Origin: Halosimplex pelagicum
GTDB lineage: Archaea > Halobacteriota > Halobacteria > Halobacteriales > Haloarculaceae
Direction of reading: 5' to 3'
DNA: 64,000 nt
Assembly (NCBI RefSeq): GCF_013415905.1
Contig: NZ_CP058909.1
Location: 5,084,001-5,148,000, forward strand
Notes under the pieces: model-generated
What the model saw: the letters and a program-made list of their open reading frames with translations, nothing else
The model's database searches: none
Told to the model about the DNA's origin: nothing
Translations under genes and position numbers: made by a program
Shown: in pieces, positions 1 to 9,494 of the stretch
How positions within the stretch are numbered: position 1 is the first letter of the stretch
Layout: every line of letters starts with the position of its first letter

Positions 1-37
1 GTGTGTCCCGAGTAGCGGGTGAAGCCGGGGCGTTCGC

Positions 38-907
38 TTACAGCTGCTCGACGGTGTTGGTGAGGACGCCGATGTCCTCGATCTCGATGCTGATCACGTC
101 GTCTTCCTCGAGGGACACGTCGTCCGGGACCATGATCGAGGTACCGGTCAGCAGGACGCTCGCCTCGGGGACCTCGTTGTAGCGGGTGTAGTAGTCGACC
201 AGTTCCTCGCAGGTCCGGACGAGCTCGGCGGTCGAGGTCCCCTCCTCGAAGACCGTCTCGCCGTCGCGCTCGATCGACATGTGCATCTCCAGGTCGAGCG
301 GGTCCCCGACCGTGTCACCGGTGGCGATACAGGGGCCGATAGCGCAGTTCTTCGCGTAGATCTTGCTCTGGGGCAGGTACAGCAGGTTCTCGCGCTCGAT
401 CGAGCGGCTACACATGTCGTTGCCGACGGTGAACCCGACGATCTCCTCGTCGTAGAGGACGATCGTCATCTCCGGCTCGGGGGCGTCCCAGTCGGAGTCG
501 CCGCGGATCCCGACGCGGTCGTTCGGGCCGACGGTCCGACTCGGCGTCGCCTTGAAGTACACTTCCGGACGGTCGCCCTCGTAGGCCTCCAGGTAGGACT
601 CGGCGAGCCCGCCCTCCTCCTGGCGGGCCTCCTGACTGATGGAGTAGGTGACACCGGCCGCCCAGACCTCGTCGGGATCGATCGGGCGAACGAGGTCGTC
701 CTCGACCGACGCGAGTTCGATCGTCGGCGCCTCCTCGACCAGTCCGCGCGCCACGTCGTCGACGGTCCTGTCGGTCAGCGACGCGGCCGACGCGAGTTCG
801 AGAAACGATGTCGGCTCGGCCTCCGTCTCCGAGAGATCGTACGCGGCCGACTCGTCCGCTGCGATCAGTGAGATGGATCCGCCCCGGTCGCTGCGATAAT
901 AACGCAT
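38..907 (-). CDS. FAH-family 2-keto-3-deoxy sugar acid dehydratase
   Basis: A 289-residue protein of the fumarylacetoacetate hydrolase (FAH) superfamily. The FAH core is visible: AAGVTYSIS, YFKATPSRTVGP, a metal-site EPEMTIVL, then GNDMCSRSIE and KNCAIGPCIATGD. In haloarchaea, FAH-family members next to enolase-superfamily dehydratases and xylose-dehydrogenase-like enzymes act as 2-keto-3-deoxy-pentonate dehydratases, giving an alpha-ketoglutarate semialdehyde. Here it sits tail-to-head with an IclR regulator and close to both of those partners, so the same cytoplasmic role is inferred. The start MRYYRSD at 907 was preferred because the upstream open frame is Arg/Pro-rich and non-native. A true FAH hydrolase, or a hexonate rather than pentonate substrate, is possible. 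Confidence 0.8.
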   Translation of the reverse strand: MRYYRSDRGGSISLIAADESAAYDLSETEAEPTSFLELASAASLTDRTVDDVARGLVEEAPTIELASVEDDLVRPIDPDEVWAAGVTYSISQEARQEEGGLAESYLEAYEGDRPEVYFKATPSRTVGPNDRVGIRGDSDWDAPEPEMTIVLYDEEIVGFTVGNDMCSRSIERENLLYLPQSKIYAKNCAIGPCIATGDTVGDPLDLEMHMSIERDGETVFEEGTSTAELVRTCEELVDYYTRYNEVPEASVLLTGTSIMVPDDVSLEEDDVISIEIEDIGVLTNTVEQL

Positions 908-1090
908 ACTGCTCCATCGTGAGTTCGACAATATAAAGATTGTTATCGAACCGGTTTCACGTCTGACGGATCGTCGCGGGCGAGTCGGCCGACAGCCACC
1001 GCGGCCCGGCTGTCGTGCCAACCCGACCCACCGTCCGACGATCTCGGATGGGGATGTGACACCGTGGCACGCGGCGGCCCGGCGAGCCGC

Positions 1091-1852
1091 TCAGGTGTGC
1101 TGGAGGTTGACTTCGATGATGTTCGCGGTGCTGAGCACCTCGGAGGGGATCTCCTCCTCGAAGCGCTGGCCGTTCATCCGGCTTTTCGGCGCGGAGACGC
1201 TGACGCCGCCGACGACTCGGTCCTCGGTCGTGATCGGGGCGGCGACGCAGCGGACGCCGTCGACCCGCTCCTCGTCGTCGATCGCGTAGCCGCGCTCGCG
1301 GATCTCCGACAGTTCCGCCTCGAGCTCCTCGCGGTCGGTGATCGTCTCGGCGGTCACCGGTTCGAGCCCGTGCTCGTCGACGATAGCGTCCCGCTTGTCC
1401 GCGGAGACCTCCGCGAGGATCGCCTTCCCCATCGCCGTCGTGTGCAGGTCGACCTCCATCCCCTCGTAGGTGTCCAGGTACACCGACTGGGAGCCTTTGA
1501 CCTTGTAGAGGAAGATGCCGCGGCCGTTCTCCTCGACCATCAGGTTCGCGTGCTCGCCGGTGTCGCTGGCCAGCTCCCTGACTTCGGCCTCCGCGACCTG
1601 GAACAGTTGTGAACTCGCGCGTGCGCGACCCCCGAGGTTGAGAAAGCGGACGCTCACGCGAAACTCCCGCCCGTCCTTGACGAGATAGCCCGCGTCCGTG
1701 AGCGTCTTCAGGTGGTCGTGGACCGTGCTCTGGGGCTTCTCGAACTGCTCGACGACTTCCGACAGCGTCGCACCGCCCATCCCGTGGACCGCCTCGACGA
1801 TGTCGAGGCTCGTCGCGGTCGATTTGATGGGCGGGTCGCGTTCGGCGTGCAT
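1091..1852 (-). CDS. IclR-family transcriptional regulator
   Basis: A 253-residue regulator. The N-terminal winged helix (about residues 10-70) is clear: IVEAVHGMGGATLSEVVEQF followed by QSTVHDHLKTLTDAGYL. The C-terminal IclR effector domain carries TTAMGKAILAE, GYAIDDEERVDGVRCVAAPI and GGVSVSAP. IclR proteins such as XacR control pentose catabolism in haloarchaea, and this gene lies between the FAH-type dehydratase and a divergent enolase-superfamily dehydratase. It is therefore probably the pathway-specific regulator, acting on the 121-bp divergent intergenic region. Start 1852 was chosen by the beginning of the HTH domain; longer open frame upstream lacks family similarity. Confidence 0.85.
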   Translation of the reverse strand: MHAERDPPIKSTATSLDIVEAVHGMGGATLSEVVEQFEKPQSTVHDHLKTLTDAGYLVKDGREFRVSVRFLNLGGRARASSQLFQVAEAEVRELASDTGEHANLMVEENGRGIFLYKVKGSQSVYLDTYEGMEVDLHTTAMGKAILAEVSADKRDAIVDEHGLEPVTAETITDREELEAELSEIRERGYAIDDEERVDGVRCVAAPITTEDRVVGGVSVSAPKSRMNGQRFEEEIPSEVLSTANIIEVNLQHT

Positions 1853-1938
1853 ACCCGACCTACGGGGCCGGGCCCTCATTAATCGTCCGGCATCGTCGGA
1901 CGGCGTCGCGACCGCAGACGTTCGGCCCGGACCGGCAT

Positions 1939-1948
1939 CTTTAAGTAA
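1939..1948 (+). promoter_or_regulatory. TATA-like box of the sugar-acid dehydratase gene
   Basis: TTTAAGTAAT lies about 30 nt before the ATG at 1974, the spacing expected for a leaderless haloarchaeal transcript. It is in the divergent region shared with the IclR gene, so the IclR protein probably binds nearby. No clear operator palindrome was found by eye. Confidence 0.5.
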
Positions 1949-1973
1949 TTTCTCGGGCGCTACTCGACTGAGT

Positions 1974-3149
1974 ATGTCAGACGTAGAAATCACCGACGTG
2001 GAGACGCACCTGGTAGCCAATCCGTGGAAGCCCTGGGTCTTCGTCCGCCTGCACACCGACGCGGGCGTGACGGGGCTGGCCGAGGCCACGACACACGACA
2101 AGCCGCGCACCGTCGCGGCGGCCATCGAGGAGATGTCGGACTTCTTCATCGGTCGGGACCCCTTCGACACGGAGTCGCTCTGGCTGGAGATGTACCGCGA
2201 CGAGTGGTTCTCGAAGAACGTCATCAACACGACGGTCGTCTCGGCGATCGACATGGCCTGCTGGGACATCAAGGGCAAAGTGCTCGACCAGCCGGTCTAC
2301 GACCTGCTGGGCGGCCCGGTCCACGGCACTGAGCTGCGAGCGTACGCCAACGGCTGGTACACCGACGCCGACGGCGAGCCGGAGGGCTTCGCCCGCGCCG
2401 CCGAACGCGTCGTCGACGACGGCTACGACGCGATGAAGTTCGACCCGTTCGGGACCGCCTGGCAGTCGATGACCACCGAGGAGAAGAACCACGCCGTCGA
2501 CATCGTCGGCGCCGTCCGCGAGGCCGTCGGGCCGGACGTCGAGCTCCTGATCGAGTGTCACGGCCGCTTCTCGGCCGCCCAGGCAGTCGACATCGCGAAG
2601 AAGCTCGACCAGTTCGACCCGGCCTGGTACGAGGAGCCGTGCCCGCCGGACTCGATCAACAGCCTCGCCGAGGTCGCCCGGAAGTCGCCCATCCCGGTCG
2701 TCACCGGCGAGCGCCACATGACCAAGTACGACTTCTACGAGCTGGTCACCCGCACCGACATCGACGTGTTCCAGCCCGACCTGATGAACACGGGCGGGAT
2801 CACCGAGGGCAAGAAGATCGCGGGCCTCGCGGAGGCCGACCACGTCGACATCGCGCCGCACAACCCGCAGGGGCCGGTCGCCGGCGCCATCTACTCTCAC
2901 TTCTGCACCTCGATCCCGAACTTCCGCATCCAGGAGATGTTCCAGACCTACGACGAGCCGTGGGTCGACGAGCTCCTGGAGGACCCGCTCGTCGTCGACG
3001 ACGGCTACGTGCAGGTCCCCGAGGGCGCCGGGTTCGGCATCGAACTCGACATGGACGTCGTCGAGGAACACGAGTACACCGAGGACGCCGTCCACACCAT
3101 CGACCTCTGGGAGGACGACTGGGAGAAGCGCGCCGACGAACTGCGGTAA
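1974..3149 (+). CDS. Enolase-superfamily sugar-acid dehydratase
   Basis: A 391-residue member of the mandelate racemase/muconate lactonizing enzyme group. Visible superfamily residues: the KxD pair in AMKFDPFG (about residue 155), the three metal ligands in LLIECHGRF, WYEEPCPPD and VTGERHMTKYD, and the catalytic His in IAPHNPQGPVAGA, typical of galactonate/gluconate/xylonate dehydratases. It should dehydrate an aldonic acid to its 2-keto-3-deoxy form, feeding the FAH-type dehydratase upstream. With the xylose-dehydrogenase-like enzyme downstream, xylonate is the most likely substrate, but gluconate or galactonate cannot be excluded. The ATG at 1974 fits the family N-terminus (EITDVETHLV) and the TATA box. 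Confidence 0.85.
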   Translation: MSDVEITDVETHLVANPWKPWVFVRLHTDAGVTGLAEATTHDKPRTVAAAIEEMSDFFIGRDPFDTESLWLEMYRDEWFSKNVINTTVVSAIDMACWDIKGKVLDQPVYDLLGGPVHGTELRAYANGWYTDADGEPEGFARAAERVVDDGYDAMKFDPFGTAWQSMTTEEKNHAVDIVGAVREAVGPDVELLIECHGRFSAAQAVDIAKKLDQFDPAWYEEPCPPDSINSLAEVARKSPIPVVTGERHMTKYDFYELVTRTDIDVFQPDLMNTGGITEGKKIAGLAEADHVDIAPHNPQGPVAGAIYSHFCTSIPNFRIQEMFQTYDEPWVDELLEDPLVVDDGYVQVPEGAGFGIELDMDVVEEHEYTEDAVHTIDLWEDDWEKRADELR

Positions 3150-3224
3150 CTCGCGGCACGCGCTCCCGAACCCGGATACATCGTCGGAGCGGCCCCGTAT
3201 CGTAAAAAAGCGAAGCGCGCCTTC

Positions 3225-4292
3225 TTATTCGACGTTCACCGTCTCGCCGGCCTCGGCCGCCTCGTGGATCGCGGCGATCGCCTTCATGTCCGCGAGCCCG
3301 TGCTCGCCGTCGGCGTAGAGGGGTTCGCCCGCGAGCACCCGCTGGGCGAAGTACTCGAACTCCTCGGCCATCTGGTCGACGCCCTCGGTGTCGAACGCGA
3401 CGGTGTCGCCGTCGCGTTCGACCGTCAGCTGGGTCTCCATGTGGAAGGCCGGTTCGAGGACGACGCGGCCCTCGGTGCCGACGACCTCCAGGCGCGTGTG
3501 GTCGGCGCCGCGCTGGGACGAGGAACAGGCGGCGTGCGTGCCGTCGTCGAAGACGACCGAGAACGTCGCCACCTGGTCGGGTACCTCGTCGAACGCCTCG
3601 TGGGTCGAGTCCATCGTCGACTGGACGCGGACGGGGTCGGCGTCGAGGAGGAATCGGGCGGTGTTGAGCGGGTAGATCCCCAGGTCCATCACGGACGTGC
3701 CGTACCCCGTCAGGTCGGGGTTCAGCCGCCACTGGTCGGGGTCGTCGATCATCTCCAGGAGCGGCTGGGAGTTCTCGCCGTTGACGAGGACGGGCTCGCC
3801 GATCGCGCCGTCCCGGATCAGCGTGCGCGCCCGGCGGACCGCCGGCTCCGTGTGCATCCGGTAGGCGACCATCAGCGGCACGTCGGCCTCGTCGCAGGCC
3901 GCGACGAGACGCTCGGCGCGCTCGACGGTCGCCTCCATGGGTTTCTCGCAGAGGACGGCCTTCCCGTGCTCGGCGGCCGCCTCGACGTGTTCGAGGTGGG
4001 TCGCGTTGGGCGTGCAGACGTAGACGGCGTCGTAGGCGTCGGCCGCCTCGCCGTCGGCGAACTCGTCGTAGGTGAGCCCGCGCTCGACGGACTCGTACTC
4101 GCCGCGCACCCGATCGGTCTTCTCGGTCGAACTGCTGACGACGGTCGTCGCCACGCAGTGCTCGGTCGTCTCGATGGCGGGCAGGACGAACTCCGTCGTC
4201 CACCACCCGACGCCGACGAGCGCGAATCGGAGGCGCCCGTCGGTGTTCGTTCGCCAGTCTCTCGGCTCGTAGTCGAACAGCGAACTCGACAT
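3225..4292 (-). CDS. Gfo/Idh/MocA oxidoreductase, xylose-dehydrogenase-like
   Basis: A 355-residue NAD(P)-dependent sugar dehydrogenase. The Rossmann fold begins FALVGVGWWTTEFVLPAI (about residues 25-42), followed by YVCTPNATHLEHV and the family signature LCEKPMEAT with the conserved EKP lysine. The protein resembles the haloarchaeal NADP-dependent D-xylose 1-dehydrogenases over its length, for example the shared GVGWWT and AYRMHTEPAVRRA stretches. It would oxidise an aldose to a lactone, the first step of the pathway completed by the neighbouring dehydratases. It is convergent with the enolase-type gene. Start 4292 (MSSSLFDYEPRDW) fits the usual N-terminus; a further Met ten codons upstream is less likely. 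Confidence 0.82.
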   Translation of the reverse strand: MSSSLFDYEPRDWRTNTDGRLRFALVGVGWWTTEFVLPAIETTEHCVATTVVSSSTEKTDRVRGEYESVERGLTYDEFADGEAADAYDAVYVCTPNATHLEHVEAAAEHGKAVLCEKPMEATVERAERLVAACDEADVPLMVAYRMHTEPAVRRARTLIRDGAIGEPVLVNGENSQPLLEMIDDPDQWRLNPDLTGYGTSVMDLGIYPLNTARFLLDADPVRVQSTMDSTHEAFDEVPDQVATFSVVFDDGTHAACSSSQRGADHTRLEVVGTEGRVVLEPAFHMETQLTVERDGDTVAFDTEGVDQMAEEFEYFAQRVLAGEPLYADGEHGLADMKAIAAIHEAAEAGETVNVE

Positions 4293-4940
4293 GACGTGCG
4301 AGCATCGCCCGCGATCCGACATAACTGTGTCCCTCCCCGCTCGTCCGCCGCTCCCGTACGATCGTCCGGTAATATCGGAGCAGCCGGTGCTACCCCGTGA
4401 CGGCCAAGTAGAAATTACACAAATAGAACTGTAATTACGGCACCGAATTCGAGCGATACGGTCGATCGGGGCGTCACTGTCCCGTTCTCGACGCTAGCTC
4501 CGCTGGCACCCTTCGACCGGCGTGGCCCGATCCCGACCGAGATCGGCACACCTCCGGTGATACAGCGGGGATCGAGGGTCCCTGGAACAGTGGGATATGG
4601 CGATTACAGTGCCTATCCAACCATTTCCGACTATATCGGACAATTCACTCCGCCACGAACGGCGGTCGAAACGGCGGCATCTCGCCCGAGTCGTTTCATT
4701 TTATGGGACACACTGCGTCGCGGCTGGGCAGAACACCCGTCCCACACACGCGAAAATTACAAGCATAGTATTGGAATTTTACCTCGTCGACCACGCCAGT
4801 GAACGCGCGTTCGGTCCGTTCGGACTGGATCGACGCGATCTCCCCTTCGAGTAATTTCATAGTATGAAACGGACGGCAGTCTTCCCGGCTGGGCGCCCGC
4901 CACGTCGGGTCACCCGACGCCGGACGAGTTCGGGTGCAAA
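4293..4940. other. Intergenic region, no supported gene
   Basis: About 650 bp between the sugar dehydrogenase and the solute-binding protein. Short open frames here lack family features. It contains an AT-rich stretch near 4408-4440 with the self-complementary GTAATTAC, about 120-150 nt upstream of the dehydrogenase start, which could be part of its control region. Nothing else is recognisable. Confidence 0.5.
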
Positions 4941-4950
4941 AATTTATATA
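4941..4950 (+). promoter_or_regulatory. TATA-like box of the solute-binding protein gene
   Basis: AATTTATATA is centred about 28 nt before the ATG at 4974. This is the standard position for a leaderless transcript and supports 4974 over the GTG at 4965. Confidence 0.6.
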
Positions 4951-4973
4951 CTATCCGTGGAACGGTGGGACGT

Positions 4974-7136
4974 ATGCGGGACAGTACCAATCTACGTGAC
5001 CAGCTGTCACGTCGTCAGTACGCACAGTTGCTGGCCGGAATGGGCGCAGTGGGTCTGGCCGGGTGTCCGTCGGGGAGCGGCGGAGACTCGACGGACGAAC
5101 CGGAGGAGACGGACGAACCGGCGGCGACACCGACCGCGACGCCGACCGACGAGGCGGGCGGGTCCGAGACCGACTCGGCCACCGACAGTCCGACGCCGCT
5201 GGGCGAGCCCGAGACCGACACGGTTCGGGTGTTCCAGGCCAACTCGCCGGACGTCTTCGACGCGAACGTCTGGGCGCCCCAGGACAACACGACCGGGGTC
5301 GCGTTCATGACGGACCTCCAGGCGGTGCGGAACGTCCACACCCGCGAGATGGCCTACAGCGGCGTCGAGTTCGAGACACCGTGGAAGCCCCGAACCGATA
5401 GCGTCTCGGTCATGACCTGGTACAGCGGGTACGAGGTCGACGCGCCCTACGACGTCTACGAGACCCACGACGACCGGGCGACGTACTGGAACGGCGACCC
5501 GCTCGACGCCGAGGCCCGCGAGACGCACTTCCACGTCGACTACTTCCAGTCTGGCAACAAGTTCACCGAGGACACCGCCTTCACGCAGGAGGCGGCCAGC
5601 CAGTGGGAGTACCACTGGTGGAACACCGACGGGAGCGACGGGCTTCCGGACGACGCGCAGGCGGAACACGTTCTGGCGTCGCAGGCGGCGCCCAACGACG
5701 GGGACATGCCGATCCACCCGGACTTCACGCAGCCCTATCTCGAACAGTATCAGGACGCCAGCAGCACGGACGAGACCTCGGCCGTCACCGACGACCTGGT
5801 GAGCGACCGCATCTCGCTGCAGCGGCTGATGGAGAACGGCTGGGGGAGCGGCCCCTACGAGCTCCGCTCGGAAGACGGCATCGGGTCGGCGGAGCTCACG
5901 CTGCGCCTGCGCGACGAGGCCGCCGCCAGCGCGGGCGACACCGAGACCGCACACCCCAACGCCGCCAACACGAACGTCCCGAATCTGGCGATCAAGTGGG
6001 GCGACGGCGAACGCCGGCAGACGCTCGCGAGCAACGGCGCGATCGACCTCAACGGCAACATCGTCGCGCCGAACGGCCTCTACTCGCGCGAGACGCTCCC
6101 CGACCACATGCAGGAGCTGACCCGCTGGCTGCGCTCGGAGGGCGGCGACAAGTGGCGGCTCAACTGGAACAACCCGCACCTCCAGAACCTCTGGGTGCGC
6201 CGCGCGCTGGTCGCAGCCGTCGACTGGAACGCGGTCGGAGCCAACGGCTGGGGCGACGCCCGGTCGGTCCCGATCGAGAACCACACGTACATGCTCGACG
6301 CCCAGTCGCAGTCGGTGTTCTCGGGCGACTTCCTCGACAGCCTCCACGCGTGGCCGATGGAGTCCGACACCGAGGCGGCCGCCGAGTACCTCCGACGGGG
6401 CGGCTACAGCAAGCAGGGCGGCCAGTGGGTCGACGCCACCGGCAACACCGCGGCGATCGACGTCATCTTCCCCTCGTCGATCGCCGACTACGCCGGCGCC
6501 GCCCAGACGATCCGGGCGAACCTCTCGAACTTCGGGTTCGGCGTCAACTTCTCCAGCCAGGGGTGGTCGACCTGGTCGAACAACCTCAGAGCCGACAACG
6601 GTCTCAACTACGACAGCTCGATCTTCTGGCACGGCTACGGCGAACCGTTCAACTACTACAACTCCAGCGCCGGCTGGGTCTCCGGTTCCATCGTGATGGG
6701 CAAAGAGGGCGCCCCGACCCAGCGGGTCGACCCCGACACGGAGATGGACGCCCAGGGTAAACCCCTGCAGGTCGAGATCCCCTCGGAGGTCGGCTCCATC
6801 GAAGCGCCCGACGAGGCGGGGATCGACCCCGACCTCTCGGACGGCGAGGAGATCAACCTCGCCAGCATCGTCCACGAGATCCGCGAGCCCGGCACGTCCG
6901 AGGAGCGGGTCCAGGAGCTGTACCGCAAGTGCGCCCGCTACTACAACTACTACCTCCCCCACTTCGTGTTCCACCAGTACAACTGGGGCGCCTGGGGCAA
7001 CGTCCGGGACTTCGAGTGGCCGGACCCCGGCCACCGCGGGTTCGACTTCGAGCGCGGCTTCGGCATCAGCACCGCGCTGATCCTCGGCGGCCTCGTCGAG
7101 GCAAGCTACGACACGGAGTTCCAGCCCCCGGAGTAA
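4974..7136 (+). CDS. Oligopeptide/sugar-type ABC transporter solute-binding lipoprotein (SBP_bac_5-like)
   Basis: A 720-residue exported binding protein. The N-terminus carries a Tat motif (SRRQYAQLLAG) and lipobox LAGC, followed by a Thr/Glu/Asp/Pro-rich linker (to about residue 80), typical of haloarchaeal lipoproteins. The mature part resembles cluster-C (dipeptide/oligosaccharide) binding proteins: YWNGDPLDAEA, NPHLQNLWVRRALVAAVDW, and IPIENHTYM-like and YNYYLPHFVFHQYNWG segments near the end. These proteins hand ligand to a membrane permease/ATPase, but no such genes are adjacent, so it is an orphan here. Proximity to the sugar-acid cluster suggests an oligosaccharide, though a peptide ligand is equally consistent with the fold. 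Confidence 0.75.
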   Translation: MRDSTNLRDQLSRRQYAQLLAGMGAVGLAGCPSGSGGDSTDEPEETDEPAATPTATPTDEAGGSETDSATDSPTPLGEPETDTVRVFQANSPDVFDANVWAPQDNTTGVAFMTDLQAVRNVHTREMAYSGVEFETPWKPRTDSVSVMTWYSGYEVDAPYDVYETHDDRATYWNGDPLDAEARETHFHVDYFQSGNKFTEDTAFTQEAASQWEYHWWNTDGSDGLPDDAQAEHVLASQAAPNDGDMPIHPDFTQPYLEQYQDASSTDETSAVTDDLVSDRISLQRLMENGWGSGPYELRSEDGIGSAELTLRLRDEAAASAGDTETAHPNAANTNVPNLAIKWGDGERRQTLASNGAIDLNGNIVAPNGLYSRETLPDHMQELTRWLRSEGGDKWRLNWNNPHLQNLWVRRALVAAVDWNAVGANGWGDARSVPIENHTYMLDAQSQSVFSGDFLDSLHAWPMESDTEAAAEYLRRGGYSKQGGQWVDATGNTAAIDVIFPSSIADYAGAAQTIRANLSNFGFGVNFSSQGWSTWSNNLRADNGLNYDSSIFWHGYGEPFNYYNSSAGWVSGSIVMGKEGAPTQRVDPDTEMDAQGKPLQVEIPSEVGSIEAPDEAGIDPDLSDGEEINLASIVHEIREPGTSEERVQELYRKCARYYNYYLPHFVFHQYNWGAWGNVRDFEWPDPGHRGFDFERGFGISTALILGGLVEASYDTEFQPPE

Positions 7137-7535
7137 GGTCCCAGCTCGCCCGATCGTCACCCGGACCCGCCTGACCGCACTCCGCCACCGCGGAACCGGG
7201 TCCCGAACCGCTCCTTGTCATCGCCACCGACCGTCGAGTGTACAGATCGTAATTCTGAACGTTTCGAATATACTCTCGATATATTTCAATAGCGCCGGCG
7301 CATAGAGTCGAACCGTGAACGCAACAAAAAGATTGTTAGCGGCACCAATGCGGCCATTCTCTGAGTCCCCAGTCAGAAGAGTACATCCTCGATACGGAGT
7401 TGATTTTGCCGCGAAAATCGCTTAAACCACCTCTACGGCCAATTTCTTCGATTCGGCGTCTATTCTCGGTCCGGGAGTATATACAGATGAAGAATATGTG
7501 TTCGAAACCGAGAGGAGATCGGTTTTCGGTGTGGA
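7137..7535. other. Intergenic region with AT-rich stretch
   Basis: About 400 bp between convergent genes. The middle (about 7247-7300) is AT-rich (CTCGATATATTTCAA) but no gene, tRNA or convincing hairpin terminator was found. Small Arg-rich open frames here are antisense or accidental. Confidence 0.45.
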
Positions 7536-8156
7536 TCAGCCGCCGTAGTCGCGACCGGCGGCGGCGGTACCGATGTCGCGCTCCTCGGCGTCGATCCCTA
7601 GGTCGTCGAGCGCGGCGCGCATGTGTTTCGAGGCGACGAACTCGGCGCCGTCGTCGACGCGGCGGGCGTGGGCGCGGGCGAGCACCTCGCCGCGGCGGTC
7701 GTCGGGGATCGCGAACTTGTCGGCGACGAGTTCGACGGTGAGGCCGTTGTTGTCCTCGGTGTACAGCGCGTGGAAGGCGCCGCGGTCGTACTCGTCGGCG
7801 GGGTAGCCCGCCTCGCGGAGCCCCTCGCGTATCTCGCCGACGCGGCGGTGGTCGATCCGGTAGGCGACGTGGTGTACGTCGCCGCGGTCGGGTTCGGGGT
7901 CGTCGGTGGACTCGCGCTCGTCGGAGACGAAAGCGGTGAGCAGGCGGCCGTCGCCGGTGTCGAAGTAGAGGTGGGTCAGTTCGCTCCGGTCGAGGTTGGG
8001 CTGGCGGAGCACGAGCGGCATGCCGAGGATATCGCGGTAGAACTCGACGGTGTCTTCGACGCTCGTCCCCTCGATCGTGATGTGGTCGGTGCCCTCGACG
8101 CCGACGACGCTGTCCGGGCTGTCGGCGTCCACGGGCGGGTCTGACAGGTCTGACAC
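7536..8156 (-). CDS. VOC-family (glyoxalase/extradiol dioxygenase-like) protein
   Basis: A 206-residue protein with the vicinal-oxygen-chelate fold: GTDHITIEGTSVEDTVEFYRDIL (N-terminal metal His and the FYRDILGMPL signature), LTHLYFDTGDG, DVHHVAYRI (second metal His) and YTEDNNGLTVEL (metal Glu). One VOC module (about residues 15-150) is followed by a roughly 55-residue haloarchaeal tail. VOC proteins are metalloenzymes of varied chemistry, so the substrate cannot be named. A GTG start at 8156 is preferred: a TATA-like ATATT box about 30 nt upstream (8181-8190) fits a leaderless transcript, and the longer upstream frame is antisense to the next gene. It is divergent from the Fe-dependent dehydrogenase. 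Confidence 0.75.
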   Translation of the reverse strand: MSDLSDPPVDADSPDSVVGVEGTDHITIEGTSVEDTVEFYRDILGMPLVLRQPNLDRSELTHLYFDTGDGRLLTAFVSDERESTDDPEPDRGDVHHVAYRIDHRRVGEIREGLREAGYPADEYDRGAFHALYTEDNNGLTVELVADKFAIPDDRRGEVLARAHARRVDDGAEFVASKHMRAALDDLGIDAEERDIGTAAAGRDYGG

Positions 8157-8258
8157 GATGGCCGACACTACGGGAGCGAGCCAATATACCTTGCGAACGC
8201 GGGCGTCGGCGACCCGCGGCCCGGTGGACTTATCCCCCGATCGGCCGAATTCGCGGGC

Positions 8259-9494
8259 ATGACCCCCGATGGCGGCGGCTCCGAGCGTCGATTCGCCTTC
8301 GACTACGACCCCGGCGAACTTCGGTGCCGTCGCGGAGCGGCCGCGGATCTCGGCGAGTTGCTCGCCACCCGCGACTGCGACGACGCGCTCGTGGTCACCG
8401 GCTCGAACGTCGGCGCCAATCGGGACGTGATGGGCCCCGTCGAGGCCGGACTGGGCGACCGCCTCGCCGGCGTCTTCGACGAGACGACCCCCGAGAAGTA
8501 CCTGCAGACCGGGCTCGACGCGGCCGAGCGCGTCCGCGAGGGGGGGATCGACGCCCTCGTCGCGGTCGGGAGCGGCAGCAGCCTCGACGTGGCGAAGGTC
8601 GCCAGCGCCCTGTCGAGTCACGACGACCTCCGGGCGGCCGCCGAGCGGTCGGTCGAATCGGGCGAGGTCGCGGTCGCCGAGGACCGCGACCCGACCCCGA
8701 TCGTGGCCGTCCCGACGACGCTGGCGGGCGCGGATCTGTCGGTCATCGCAGGCGTAAGCCTCTCGCTCGACCCCGAGGGCGTCCCCGACGACGAGATCCC
8801 CAACGGGTCGGTCGGCGACCGCCGGCTGATGCCGACGGCGCTGGTCTACGACCTCGCGCTGTTCGAGACGACGCCGAAGGGCGTGCTCTGTGCCTCGGCG
8901 ATGAACGGCTTCGACAAGGCCGTCGAGTGTCTCTACTCGCCCCATCGCACGCCCGTCACCGACGGGACCGCGATGCGCGCGCTCTCGCTCGTGGAGTCCG
9001 GGTTCGAGACGCTGCCCGACGACGACATGGACGAGGGCGAACTCTACGACGCGGTCGCGGGCGTCGTCCTCGCGCAGTACGGCATCTCGACGCCCGACGC
9101 CTACCGCGCGTCGGTCGTCCACGCCTTCGGACACGGCTTCTCCCACGACTACGACGCCCACCAGGGCACCGTCCACGGCATCCTCGCGCCGCACGTCCTC
9201 CGGTACGTCTTCGACGAGGTCGACGGCCGCCGCGAGTTGCTCGCCGAGGCCTTCGGCGTCGCCGACGAGAGCGCGAGCGACGAGGAACTCGCCGAGAGCG
9301 TGATCCGGGCCGTCACCGGCGTCAGCGACGACCTGGGACTCCCCGACCGGCTGCGCGAACTCGACGGCCTCTCCCGGGAGGACTTCCCCGCCATCGCCGC
9401 CGAGATCCGCGACGACGGCCTGATGGACGCCGCGCCCGAGGGGCTGGACCCCACGACCGACGACATCGAGGCCGTCCTCGACGCAGCCTGGTGA
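8259..9494 (+). CDS. Iron-containing alcohol dehydrogenase family protein
   Basis: A 411-residue type III (Fe-ADH) dehydrogenase or reductase. The N-terminal nucleotide-binding part has VVTGSNVGANRDV and LVAVGSGSSLDVAKVA (the GGGSxxDxAK-type loop); VAVPTTLAGADLSVIAGV follows. The C-terminal helical part carries the metal-binding FGHGFSHDYDAHQGTVHGILAPHVLRY (quoted in parts: HGFSHDYDAH and HQGTVHG). Divergence from the canonical GGGS loop suggests an unusual cofactor preference. Candidate activities include maleylacetate or hydroxyaldehyde reduction; substrate unknown. It is divergent from the VOC gene by about 100 bp, suggesting shared regulation. Confidence 0.78.
   Translation: MTPDGGGSERRFAFDYDPGELRCRRGAAADLGELLATRDCDDALVVTGSNVGANRDVMGPVEAGLGDRLAGVFDETTPEKYLQTGLDAAERVREGGIDALVAVGSGSSLDVAKVASALSSHDDLRAAAERSVESGEVAVAEDRDPTPIVAVPTTLAGADLSVIAGVSLSLDPEGVPDDEIPNGSVGDRRLMPTALVYDLALFETTPKGVLCASAMNGFDKAVECLYSPHRTPVTDGTAMRALSLVESGFETLPDDDMDEGELYDAVAGVVLAQYGISTPDAYRASVVHAFGHGFSHDYDAHQGTVHGILAPHVLRYVFDEVDGRRELLAEAFGVADESASDEELAESVIRAVTGVSDDLGLPDRLRELDGLSREDFPAIAAEIRDDGLMDAAPEGLDPTTDDIEAVLDAAW

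Noticed and set aside
1977..3095. Long antisense ORFs opposite the enolase-type, oxidoreductase, binding-protein and propeller genes
   Set aside because: High-GC coding sequence keeps antisense frames open; these are Arg/Val/Gly-rich and lack family motifs.
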